Below the pieces are notes generated by a model. The model did no database searches. It was not told the DNA's origin and was given only the letters and a program-made list of their open reading frames with translations. A stretch of 64,000 nt of DNA from Clostridium beijerinckii (GTDB taxonomy: Bacteria > Bacillota > Clostridia > Clostridiales > Clostridiaceae). The position numbers and the translations under genes are program-made. Below are positions 35,200 to 43,420 of this stretch, one piece after another. Each line of letters starts with the position of its first letter. Within the stretch, counting starts at the first letter, position 1. The stretch spans positions 1,965,501 to 2,029,500 of the forward strand of contig CP029329.1 of NCBI GenBank assembly GCA_003129525.1. Direction: 5' to 3'.

Positions 35200-37149
35200 A
35201 TGATTAAAGTAACAATTAATATAAATGGAATGAATTATAACCTAACAGGAGAAAAAGATGAAAAATATTTGCTTGGGGTAGCAAATTATGTTGATGGAAG
35301 GATTAAAGAAATTATTTCTAAAAAGGACAACCTTAGCACAACAGCAGCAACTGTCTTGGCAGCTGTAAATATTGCTGATGAACTTTATGAATGTGATTTA
35401 GAATTAGACAAGACTATTAAAGCTATGAAGGGTATTGATGATGAAAATGCTTTATTGAAGCAAAAATTAGATGAAATTAAGCTACAACTAAAAAATACTA
35501 TTCAAGAAAAAGTGAATGTTAAGGATACCTTTGGAAAAAGAGAAATAGAATTAAATAGAAAATATGAAAATGTAGAAGGAAATTTTAATTCATTGAATAA
35601 TCAAATAAATCAGCTTAAGTCAGAAAATGAGAAACTAAAAATAGAAAATAAATTAATAACTGATGAAGTCAAGAGAAATAAGAATATTAATGAAACCTTA
35701 AATAAAGAAAGTATTGAATTAAAGGACAAAAATAAGATTCTATATAAAAAAGTAGATGAAGATAAAAATAAGGAACATAGATTAAATAAGCAACTTCAAC
35801 AAGCTAATGAAGAAATAAACACTTTTAAAAGTGAAATAAATAATCTTAATAAAGAAAAAGATAATATTAATATAGAATTAGCTGAAATAAATACTAAGAA
35901 TTTAGAATTAAACACAGAAATTAAAAAGATAAATGAAGATAAAATAAACTTAGTTAATGAAAGTTTATTGTTAAAAGAAAATGTCAGCCAATTAACTAAG
36001 AAAATAGAAGAAAACAATATGGAAAGAGCTGACCTTAATAAGCAATTAAATGATTTGTTTGAAGAATCTGATAGAGAAACTACAGAATATAAAGAAAAAT
36101 TAAGTAAGTTAAATAAAGAAAATGAGAATTGCATAAATCAAATTAATTTCCTAAATGATGAAAAAGAAAATTTAGAAGTAGAAGTTGATAAGTTAAAAAT
36201 AAATCAAGACATCTTAAATAATGAAATTAATAATATTAAAGATATTAATGATCGATTATCAAGGGAAATAGAGCAATGTAATTTACAAAAAGAAACTTTA
36301 GAAGTTGAAATTAATCATTTGAATACCAATCAAAATATTTTAATTGAAGAGAAAAATAATATGAGAGTTAAGAATGAAGAATTATTAAATGAAATTGAAA
36401 AATGTTATATAGAGAAAGACACTTTAAAGGGTGAAGTTATTAAGTTAAAAACAGATCAAAATATCTTAGATAATGAAATTAACAATATTAAAGCTAATAA
36501 TGAAGAGTTATCCAAGGAAATAGAAAAATGTGATAGAGAGAAAGATGTTTTAGAAGAAGAAATAGAGCTTACAAGAAGTAATAATGAAAGATTAAAATAT
36601 GAAGCTAAGGAAGCGCATGAAGAAAGTGAAGAACAAATTAATCTTAAAAATAAAGAAATAGAAGGATTAAGCAAAAGCTTAGAAGCTTCGGAATGTGATT
36701 TAAAAAGAACTAAGGAACAATTAGGAAGCAAAGAAAGGGCAGTAGTAAGATTAGAAAAGGAATTAGAAGATAAAGAAGATATTTTCTTAAATTTAAAAAG
36801 ACAAATAGAATCAAATGAAAAAGATTTAAAATTTATAAATCAAGAATTAGAAAATAAAAATAAAGAGTTACTTAAATTAAAAGAAGTATTAAAAGAGAAA
36901 AATAATACATTAATAAACTTAGAAGAAAATTTAGATGCTAGTAAAGAGTCTATAAATGAGTTAGAAGAAAAGATTTCATTATTAATTAAGGAAAAAGAAG
37001 AAGTAACTAGTGAAAATAATAAACTTAATCAAGAATCTAGAACTTTTCAACATAAAGTATTTCAATTACAAGCTAAGATAATAGATACTGAAATAGAAGT
37101 TGCAAAAATAAAAAAAGAGCAAGTAGGACCGATTGTAAAGAGAAGATAA
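35200..37149 (+). CDS. ZapA-domain protein with very long coiled coil
   Basis: The first about 90 residues match ZapA, the FtsZ-ring-stabilising protein (VTININGMNYNLTGEKDEKY, VANYVDGRIKEI, TAATVLAAVNIADELYE). The remaining about 550 residues are one long Leu/Lys/Glu/Asn-rich coiled coil. Residues 319-444 are three tandem 42-residue repeats (36154-36531), each ending in EIE(Q/K)C. ZapA is usually 85-130 residues, so this is a large extension. The zapA - U32 peptidase - mutS2 order is recognised from other clostridia, supporting orthology. It may be a division or cytoskeletal linker; role beyond ZapA is inference. Confidence 0.8.
   Translation: MIKVTININGMNYNLTGEKDEKYLLGVANYVDGRIKEIISKKDNLSTTAATVLAAVNIADELYECDLELDKTIKAMKGIDDENALLKQKLDEIKLQLKNTIQEKVNVKDTFGKREIELNRKYENVEGNFNSLNNQINQLKSENEKLKIENKLITDEVKRNKNINETLNKESIELKDKNKILYKKVDEDKNKEHRLNKQLQQANEEINTFKSEINNLNKEKDNINIELAEINTKNLELNTEIKKINEDKINLVNESLLLKENVSQLTKKIEENNMERADLNKQLNDLFEESDRETTEYKEKLSKLNKENENCINQINFLNDEKENLEVEVDKLKINQDILNNEINNIKDINDRLSREIEQCNLQKETLEVEINHLNTNQNILIEEKNNMRVKNEELLNEIEKCYIEKDTLKGEVIKLKTDQNILDNEINNIKANNEELSKEIEKCDREKDVLEEEIELTRSNNERLKYEAKEAHEESEEQINLKNKEIEGLSKSLEASECDLKRTKEQLGSKERAVVRLEKELEDKEDIFLNLKRQIESNEKDLKFINQELENKNKELLKLKEVLKEKNNTLINLEENLDASKESINELEEKISLLIKEKEEVTSENNKLNQESRTFQHKVFQLQAKIIDTEIEVAKIKKEQVGPIVKRR
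36154..36531 (+). repeat. Three tandem 126-bp repeats inside the ZapA-like gene
   Basis: Units start at 36154, 36280 and 36406 and encode related 42-residue blocks with LEVEV/LEVEI/LKGEV near the start, NQ(D/N)IL in the middle and EIE(Q/K)C at the end. Divergence between units shows they are not recent identical copies. Confidence 0.8.
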
Positions 37150-37180
37150 ATCCTTGATATAAACACTTAAGATTAAAACT

Positions 37181-37280
37181 ACACTTATGTATATGATCCA
37201 CTGAAATAAGGGAGCCTGCATTTGTTCCAGTTATTGAAGATTTCACAAAAGTATGCCCTTATTTCTAGTTTAGAATATAC
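37181..37280 (-). repeat. Long imperfect palindrome, family B, copy 2 (inverted)
   Basis: AAATAAGGG ... CCCTTATTT arms with GCATTTGTTCCAGTTAT and CACAAAAGTATG inside. On the minus strand it reads CTAAACTAGAAATAAGGGCAT and then ACTGGAACAAATGCAGG, aligning with copy 1 at 30339-30415 and extending into a CATAAGTGTA end like CATAAGTATA of copy 1. Confidence 0.7.
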
Positions 37281-37325
37281 ATTCAAAGTGCAAAAAATGA
37301 TTGATCCAATACTTATACTCACTAA

Positions 37326-37390
37326 AAATTAAAGATTGATAAATATTGTTTAAAATCAAATAATATTTATCAGTCTTTAATTTAGTTTTA
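37326..37390 (+). terminator. Terminator after the ZapA-like gene
   Basis: AAATTAAAGATTGATAAATA and AATATTTATCAGTCTTTAAT form a 20-bp stem with one mismatch, followed by TTTAGTTTTA. Confidence 0.75.
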
Positions 37391-37540
37391 TTAGAAATTG
37401 ATATTTAACAATACAAATAAATTAAAGCATGAAATGAAACAAATTTCATAACGATGAATTAAATATAAGAAGTGTAGAAACTTGACTCATTTATAAACAT
37501 TAGTTAAGATTTAATATGATATAATAAATAAGCTATTTAT

Positions 37541-37660
37541 ATCAGGGAATTAGCGAAGCGCAACTAAGAATATTTCACTGATAAAAAAGTGTGAAGTTAT
37601 CTTTACTATAAATTGGTTAACTAATATGTGTTCGTTGAGTAACCAAGTACGAGATTTGGT
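37541..37660 (+). promoter_or_regulatory. Possible structured 5' leader of the U32 peptidase gene
   Basis: TATCAGGGAA ... TTTCACTGATA (37540-37580) pairs, with inner TTAG/CTAA; a second short stem AACCAA/TTGGTT lies at 37641-37663. I do not recognise a known riboswitch class; this may be chance structure in AT-rich DNA. Confidence 0.3.
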
Positions 37661-37682
37661 TATTTAAACTTAGGAGGAAAAT

Positions 37683-40046
37683 ATGAATAAAATTGAATTA
37701 CTAGCTCCAGCAGGAAGCATGGAGAGTTTAATTGCAGCTATAAATAATGGAGCAGATGCAATATATCTTGGGGGAAATAAGTTTTCAGCTAGAGCTTATG
37801 CGTCAAATTTTGATAATGAAACTATGATGAAAGCTGTGGATTATGCACATAGCTATAACGTGAAGGTATATGTTACTATAAATACTGTTTTAAAACAAAA
37901 TGAATTAAAAGAAGCTTTAAAATATGCAGGTTATCTTTATGAAATTGGTGTAGATGCACTAATAATTCAAGACCTTGGATTAACAAGTTTAATTAGTGAT
38001 ATATATCCTAACTTTGAACTTCATGCATCAACTCAAATGACAATTCATAATGGAGAAGGTGCTTTGTATTTTAAAGAAAAGGGTCTTCAAAGAATTGTTT
38101 TATCTAGAGAGCTTACATTAGATGAAATTAAGCATATTTCAAAGGATTTAGGGATTGAGACAGAAATCTTTGTACATGGTGCATTATGTGTGTGTTATTC
38201 AGGACAATGTTTAATGAGTTCTATGATTGGTGGAAGAAGCGGAAATAGAGGAAGATGTGCTCAACCTTGCAGAATGCAATATACATTGAAAAGTGAGACT
38301 TCAGGTGAAAAGAAGGGATATCTTTTAAGTCCTAAGGACACATGTTTCATTGATGATATAGATTCAATTATAAAGAGCGAAACATCATCTTTAAAGATTG
38401 AAGGAAGAATGAAAAAACCAGAATATGTAGCTGGTGTTACAAGAAATTATAGAAAATCCATTGATAAGGTATTAAATAATGGAAAGTTTGATTTAAATAA
38501 AGGTAGACATGAATTAGCTCAGCTATTTAATAGAGAAGGTTTTGCTAAAGCGTATTTATATAAAAATACAGGTAAAGACATGATGAGCTATAATTATCCT
38601 AAAAATACTGGAGTGTTTATAGGACAGGTTACAAGTAGTGGTGAAGTTGTCTTAGAAGAAAATGTAGCTTTAGGTGATGGAATAAGATTTCATGATGATG
38701 GATTCACTTTAAGCAAAATTTTAAAAAATAATAATGAAGTCAAAGAAGCATTTAAAGGAGATACAGTTAAGTTATTTCCAACTGGGGGATATAAAAAGGG
38801 TTATAGATTATATAAAATGTCTGATAAAAAGTTGTATGATGATTTAAAAGATGATCTAAAACCATATAAGAGGAAGATAGATTTAATAGGAATAGTTGAA
38901 TTTAAAGTTAATGCTCCACTTGTTATAAAAACTAAATTTAATGGAAAAGAATATAAAGTTTTTGGTGAAAATGTTGAAATATCAACAAATACGCCTTTGA
39001 CAAGAGAAAGAGTTGAAGAATCTTTAAAGAAATCGGGTGAAATTCCTTATAAATTTAATCAAATAGTTTTTGATACATTTGATGATGGATTTATGAGAAT
39101 AGCATCAATAAATAATTTGAGAAGAGAATTATTTGAAAAGATTTTAAAAGAAGAAGTAAGTTCACATAGAAAAAGAAGAATTCAAGAAAGTCCTAAAACA
39201 AAGAATGTAAAATCTAATGAGGATTTAGGGTATATTTATAGCTGTATTACAAAAGACCAATTAAAAGCATTACTTGAAAATAAAAATGTCAAAAATATAG
39301 CATTAGATATCTTCTTTAGTAGACAAAAGAATGCTTTAAATAAAGAAGATTTAAAGAAATTATATGAACAAACTCCAAAAAATAAAAATATCTATTTAAA
39401 AGTACCTAACATTATTAAAGGTGAATTTAATAATGTTGTTAAAACTATAGAAGAATTAGCGCCTTTCATAAAAGGAATAATTACATCTAATGTTGGAATA
39501 ATAAGGATTTATAAAGATAAACTATTTATAGTAGGAGATTATAAATTAAATATCTTCAATAAGGAAGCAGCAGAATTTTATGCAGAAGATATAGATATTC
39601 CATGTATAAGCTTAGAATTAAATAGAAAAGAAATAAAAGAAATGATGAAAGATATTAATTGCAAAGTTGGAGTTAATATTTATGGTAATACTGAGCTTAT
39701 GGTTAGTGAATATTGTCCTATAGGTAGCACTTTTGGAAGTAAGTCTTCTAAAAAAGAATGCAATGGAGCATGTATGAAGGATAACTTTAAATTAATTGAT
39801 AGAATGAATGAAAGTTTTAGTGTTCTAGCAGATAATAATTGTAGAAGTCATATATTGAATTCATTGGCTACAAATTTAATTGAACAAGTAGAAGAACTTA
39901 AATCTTTTAATATTACAAATTTTAGGGTAGACTTTAAAGATGAGAGCTATGAGGAAGTTAAGGATATTTTAAATCAAATTGCTCTTGGAAAGAAAAATGA
40001 AAATAAAAAATATACTCAAGGCCATTATAGACGTGGAGTGGAATAG
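37683..40046 (+). CDS. U32 family peptidase / rRNA hydroxylation-type protein with C-terminal DUF3656
   Basis: A 787-residue protein. The N-terminal U32 domain (about 1-300) shows LLAPAGSMESLIAAINNGAD, ELHASTQMTIHN and the signature EIFVHGALCVCYSGQCLMSS with GNRGRCAQPCR; the Cys residues match those proposed to bind an Fe-S cluster in RlhA/TrhP-type proteins. A collagenase-like DUF3656 region follows, and a third U32-like part with CPIGS and CNGACMKD ends the protein. U32 proteins were first called collagenases but related enzymes hydroxylate RNA. RBS AGGAGG is present. It is followed by mutS2 after 31 bases, likely one operon. Confidence 0.88.
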   Translation: MNKIELLAPAGSMESLIAAINNGADAIYLGGNKFSARAYASNFDNETMMKAVDYAHSYNVKVYVTINTVLKQNELKEALKYAGYLYEIGVDALIIQDLGLTSLISDIYPNFELHASTQMTIHNGEGALYFKEKGLQRIVLSRELTLDEIKHISKDLGIETEIFVHGALCVCYSGQCLMSSMIGGRSGNRGRCAQPCRMQYTLKSETSGEKKGYLLSPKDTCFIDDIDSIIKSETSSLKIEGRMKKPEYVAGVTRNYRKSIDKVLNNGKFDLNKGRHELAQLFNREGFAKAYLYKNTGKDMMSYNYPKNTGVFIGQVTSSGEVVLEENVALGDGIRFHDDGFTLSKILKNNNEVKEAFKGDTVKLFPTGGYKKGYRLYKMSDKKLYDDLKDDLKPYKRKIDLIGIVEFKVNAPLVIKTKFNGKEYKVFGENVEISTNTPLTRERVEESLKKSGEIPYKFNQIVFDTFDDGFMRIASINNLRRELFEKILKEEVSSHRKRRIQESPKTKNVKSNEDLGYIYSCITKDQLKALLENKNVKNIALDIFFSRQKNALNKEDLKKLYEQTPKNKNIYLKVPNIIKGEFNNVVKTIEELAPFIKGIITSNVGIIRIYKDKLFIVGDYKLNIFNKEAAEFYAEDIDIPCISLELNRKEIKEMMKDINCKVGVNIYGNTELMVSEYCPIGSTFGSKSSKKECNGACMKDNFKLIDRMNESFSVLADNNCRSHILNSLATNLIEQVEELKSFNITNFRVDFKDESYEEVKDILNQIALGKKNENKKYTQGHYRRGVE

Positions 40047-40077
40047 CAATTGTTAATTAAGTCAAGGAGTGTTGTAA

Positions 40078-42438
40078 ATGAATGAACGTTCTCTAAGAAT
40101 ATTAGAGTTTTACAAAATAAAAGATAGAATTAAAAAATATGCAAGAACAAATGCTGGTAAAAAAATGGTTGAAGCCCTTGAGCCTTATGATAATGTATAT
40201 GAAATAAACAATAAACTTGAGGAAACAAATGAAGCTCTTGAAATTCTAATTACTAAGGGGAATCCACCTCTTGAAGGTCTTTTTGATATACAAGAAGGAA
40301 TTGAAAGAGCTAAAAAAGGTGGTATTTTGACACCAGAACAACTACTTAGAGTTTCCGGTATGCTTAGAGTTTCTAGGAATATGAAAGAATTCGTTAAGAG
40401 AGAGGAAGCTGAAAAATCATATCCAAGACTTGAAGATTTAGCGTACATATTAGTCCCAATAAAAACATTAGAAGATGAAATAGATAGAGCTATAGTATCG
40501 GAAGAAGAAATCAGTGATAAAGCTAGTCAAACTTTATATAATATAAGGAGAAGTCTTAAGGAAAAGAATTCTTCTGTTAGGGAAAAAATAAATTCTATAG
40601 TTAAAAGTAATTCAAAGTATTTACAAGATGATTTGTATACTATGAGGGGCGACAGATATGTAATTCCAGTAAAATCAGAATATAAGAGCCAAGTGCCTGG
40701 ACTTGTACACGATCAAAGTTCAACTGGAGCTACATTTTTTATTGAGCCCATGAGCTTAGTAAATTTAAATAATGAAATAAGAGAATTAGTTTTAAAAGAA
40801 AAAGCTGAAATAGAAAGAATATTAACTGAACTTTCCTTAAAAGTTCAAGTTAATGGAGAGCAATGTTTAAGTAATTTTAAAATACTTATTGAATTTGACT
40901 TTATATTTGCAAAAGGAAGATATGCATCTTATTTAAATGCAATAAAACCAATAGTTCGCGAAGATGGAGTATTTAATATAATATCAGCAAGACATCCTTT
41001 GATAGAAGCAGATAAAGTAGTACCAGCTGATATTTACTTAGGAGAAGAATTTCAAACATTGATGATTACAGGACCAAATACTGGGGGTAAAACTGTTACT
41101 ATAAAAACTGTAGGATTACTTCATATTATGGCTTTAAGTGGACTGTTAATACCAGCTCGCGATAATTCATCGATAGCTTTCTTTAAAGAAATTTTTGCAG
41201 ATATAGGTGATGAACAAAGTATTGAGCAAAGTCTTTCTACTTTCTCATCTCATATGACTAATATAGTTAATATTATGAAACATGTAGATGATAAATCAAT
41301 GGTACTTTTTGATGAACTTGGTGCAGGTACTGATCCAGCAGAAGGTGCAGCACTTGCTGTATCCATTTTAGAAACGTTAAGAAGACGAGGGGCAAAACAA
41401 ATTGCAACAACTCATTACAGTGAACTTAAAGCGTATGCATTAAAAACAGAGGGGGTTGAAAATGCTTCTGTTGAATTTGATATAGAAACTTTAAGTCCGA
41501 CCTATAGATTATTGATTGGTGTACCAGGAAAATCTAATGCTTTTGAAATTTCTAAGCGATTAGGACTTGTGGAAGGCGTAATAAAACGAGCTAAAGAATA
41601 TATGTCAGAAGAAAATCTTCAATTTGAGAATTTGATTAGAGAACTTCAAGAAAAGAGCATTATAGCAAAACAGGATGCAAGAGAAGCTAAGATTATTAAA
41701 GATGAAGCAGAAGAACTTAAGAAAAAATTTGAAGATAAGCTTGAGAAGTTAGAAAAGACTAGAGAAAAAGCTTATATGGATGCAAGGCGTGAAGCTAAAG
41801 ACATTGTATCGAATGCCAAAGATGAAGCTGATGATATTTTAAAAGCTATGAGGGAACTTGAAAAGCTCGGGATATCAACTGGTGGAAGGCAAAGACTTGA
41901 AGAAGAACGCAAAAAGCTTAAAGCAAGTTTGGAGAAGCAAGAAAAAGGCATTCATAATATGAGAGAAAATGAAGGTGAAGTCATAACAAAAGTAACGCTT
42001 GGAATGGAAGCATTTTTACCTTCAGTAAATCAAACAGTAATCATTATTTCTATGCCAGATAATAAAGGCGAAGTTCAAGTTGAAGCTGGAATTATGAAAA
42101 TTAATGTTAAGCTAAAAGATTTAAGAAAAACTCAAACTACTAAAGCGGAGAAGGTTAGAAAAAAGAGAGAAGTAAAACTTAATTTAAGTAGTGTGGAATC
42201 ACGAGTAGATTTAAGAGGATTAGATGCAGAAGAAGCATGTTATAAAGCAGATAAATATCTGGATGATGCTTATTTGGCTAATTTAGGAGAAGTAACTATA
42301 GTTCATGGTAAAGGGACTGGAGTACTTAGAAAAGCTATAAACGATATGCTTAAAAGACATACTCATGTAAAGTCATATAGATTAGGTGCTTATGGCGAAG
42401 GTGGAGATGGAGTTACTATGGTTGAACTTAAAGGTTAA
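40078..42438 (+). CDS. mutS2: MutS2 protein (ribosome rescue / recombination-suppressing ATPase)
   Basis: A 786-residue MutS2. The core and clamp domains (about 1-310) precede the ABC-type ATPase with Walker A ITGPNTGGKTVTIKT (about 327-341), Walker B MVLFDELGAGTDPAEG, and a His switch in ATTHYSELKA. A KOW-like linker follows and a C-terminal Smr endonuclease domain (VDLRGLDAEEACYKADKYL, VHGKGTGVLRKAI). MutS2 lacks the mismatch-binding domain; it has been tied to suppression of homologous recombination and, in Bacillus, to sensing collided ribosomes. RBS AAGGAG is present. Confidence 0.94.
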   Translation: MNERSLRILEFYKIKDRIKKYARTNAGKKMVEALEPYDNVYEINNKLEETNEALEILITKGNPPLEGLFDIQEGIERAKKGGILTPEQLLRVSGMLRVSRNMKEFVKREEAEKSYPRLEDLAYILVPIKTLEDEIDRAIVSEEEISDKASQTLYNIRRSLKEKNSSVREKINSIVKSNSKYLQDDLYTMRGDRYVIPVKSEYKSQVPGLVHDQSSTGATFFIEPMSLVNLNNEIRELVLKEKAEIERILTELSLKVQVNGEQCLSNFKILIEFDFIFAKGRYASYLNAIKPIVREDGVFNIISARHPLIEADKVVPADIYLGEEFQTLMITGPNTGGKTVTIKTVGLLHIMALSGLLIPARDNSSIAFFKEIFADIGDEQSIEQSLSTFSSHMTNIVNIMKHVDDKSMVLFDELGAGTDPAEGAALAVSILETLRRRGAKQIATTHYSELKAYALKTEGVENASVEFDIETLSPTYRLLIGVPGKSNAFEISKRLGLVEGVIKRAKEYMSEENLQFENLIRELQEKSIIAKQDAREAKIIKDEAEELKKKFEDKLEKLEKTREKAYMDARREAKDIVSNAKDEADDILKAMRELEKLGISTGGRQRLEEERKKLKASLEKQEKGIHNMRENEGEVITKVTLGMEAFLPSVNQTVIIISMPDNKGEVQVEAGIMKINVKLKDLRKTQTTKAEKVRKKREVKLNLSSVESRVDLRGLDAEEACYKADKYLDDAYLANLGEVTIVHGKGTGVLRKAINDMLKRHTHVKSYRLGAYGEGGDGVTMVELKG

Positions 42439-42479
42439 AACTTTAATTCAGTATTAAATTAAAAATATATATGATTTAA

Positions 42480-42571
42480 AATGCACAATTCAAAGTAAAG
42501 ATGTACAATAAAAGAATAAATTTTTATAGAATATATTCTTTTGTGTAAATCTACAACTTGGATTGTGCATT
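42480..42571. repeat. 92-base imperfect palindrome after mutS2
   Basis: AATGCACAATTCAAAGTAAA on the left pairs with a near-complement ending ATTGTGCATT on the right, with inner AAAAGAATA/TATTCTTTT. It forms a long hairpin with a short AT loop. It could be a terminator or a small miniature element; no second copy was noticed. Confidence 0.55.
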
Positions 42572-42640
42572 AAAGAATTGGTGTGTATTAAAACTATAAA
42601 TTATACAATGTAATTGTTACATTAAAAACGAGGTGGTTTT

Positions 42641-43366
42641 ATGTATATAATAAGTGCATGTTTATGTGGAGTTAACTGCAAATATAATGGAAAGAATAAT
42701 TTAAATGATAGATGTTTAAAATTATTTAAAGAAGGTAAGGCTGTTTTAGTGTGCCCGGAACAATTAGGGGGACTACAAACACCAAGAAATCCAGTTGAAC
42801 TAAATAATATGGCAAGTGAAGTGTTGGAAAATAATGGGAAAGCACTAAGCAATAAAGGCAAAGATGTGACTAAGCAATTTTTAAATGGGGCTTATGAAAC
42901 ATTAAAAATTGCAAAAGAGCTTGGAGCTACTAAAGCTATATTAAAAGAAGGAAGTCCTTCATGTGGATCAAATTTTGTATATGATGGTACATTTACAGGA
43001 AATAAAATTAAAGGCAAAGGAATAACAGCATATCTTTTAGAAAAAGAAGGAATAACCGTATTCTCAGATGAAGACTTAGAAGTAGATAATAGTAAATTAG
43101 TATATCTTAATGAGTATGATAGAGAAAAGGCTAAAAAGAGAAAACTTTTTGAATTAGGGGAAGAATCAGAAGAGGAAGAAGAATATTTTGATTTAACTGA
43201 AAACTTGGCAGATATGTCAGACCTACCTCCAAAGGTTGAAGAAAATGTTAAGAAACTCATGATTTCGTTAGCATGCGATTTAATGGGGTTTGAAGAAGTG
43301 GACGAAATTGCTGAGGCAACAGGATTAAGTATTGAAGAAGTAGAAGAAATATTAGATGGAAAATAA
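42641..43366 (+). CDS. DUF523 family protein with acidic C-terminal extension
   Basis: The first about 145 residues are DUF523: ISACLCGVNCKYNGKNN, VLVCPEQLGGLQTPRNPVEL and LKEGSPSCGSNFVYDGTFTG, with conserved Cys residues that could bind metal. Function is unknown. Unlike the common about 150-residue form, this 241-residue protein continues with a very acidic linker (EESEEEEEYFD) and a small helical domain ending AEATGLSIEEVEEILDGK. RBS GAGGTGG precedes the ATG. It is followed by the intron-interrupted repeat. Confidence 0.82.
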   Translation: MYIISACLCGVNCKYNGKNNLNDRCLKLFKEGKAVLVCPEQLGGLQTPRNPVELNNMASEVLENNGKALSNKGKDVTKQFLNGAYETLKIAKELGATKAILKEGSPSCGSNFVYDGTFTGNKIKGKGITAYLLEKEGITVFSDEDLEVDNSKLVYLNEYDREKAKKRKLFELGEESEEEEEYFDLTENLADMSDLPPKVEENVKKLMISLACDLMGFEEVDEIAEATGLSIEEVEEILDGK

Positions 43367-43369
43367 AAA

Positions 43370-43420
43370 TGACAGATATAAAGGCCATGAATTTGTTGGG
43401 GTTACTGAAAATTTTAATGG
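43370..43420 (-). repeat. Family B repeat, copy 3, left half (interrupted by the group II intron)
   Basis: ATAAAGGCCATGAATTTGTT followed by GGGGTTACTGAA matches one arm of the family B palindrome. Its partner arm lies on the far side of the intron at 45417-45460. Confidence 0.6.

Larger units (their letters stand above)
37150..37682. other. Intergenic region with repeat, terminator and structured leader
   Basis: In order: family B repeat copy 2 (37181-37280), a strong terminator (37326-37390), and a possible structured leader of the U32 gene at about 37541-37660. No ORF was recognised. Confidence 0.5.

Noticed and set aside
35796..36134. Minus-strand frames inside the coiled-coil and other A-rich genes
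   Set aside because: They are Ser/Leu/Phe-rich shadows of strongly coding plus-strand genes without RBS.
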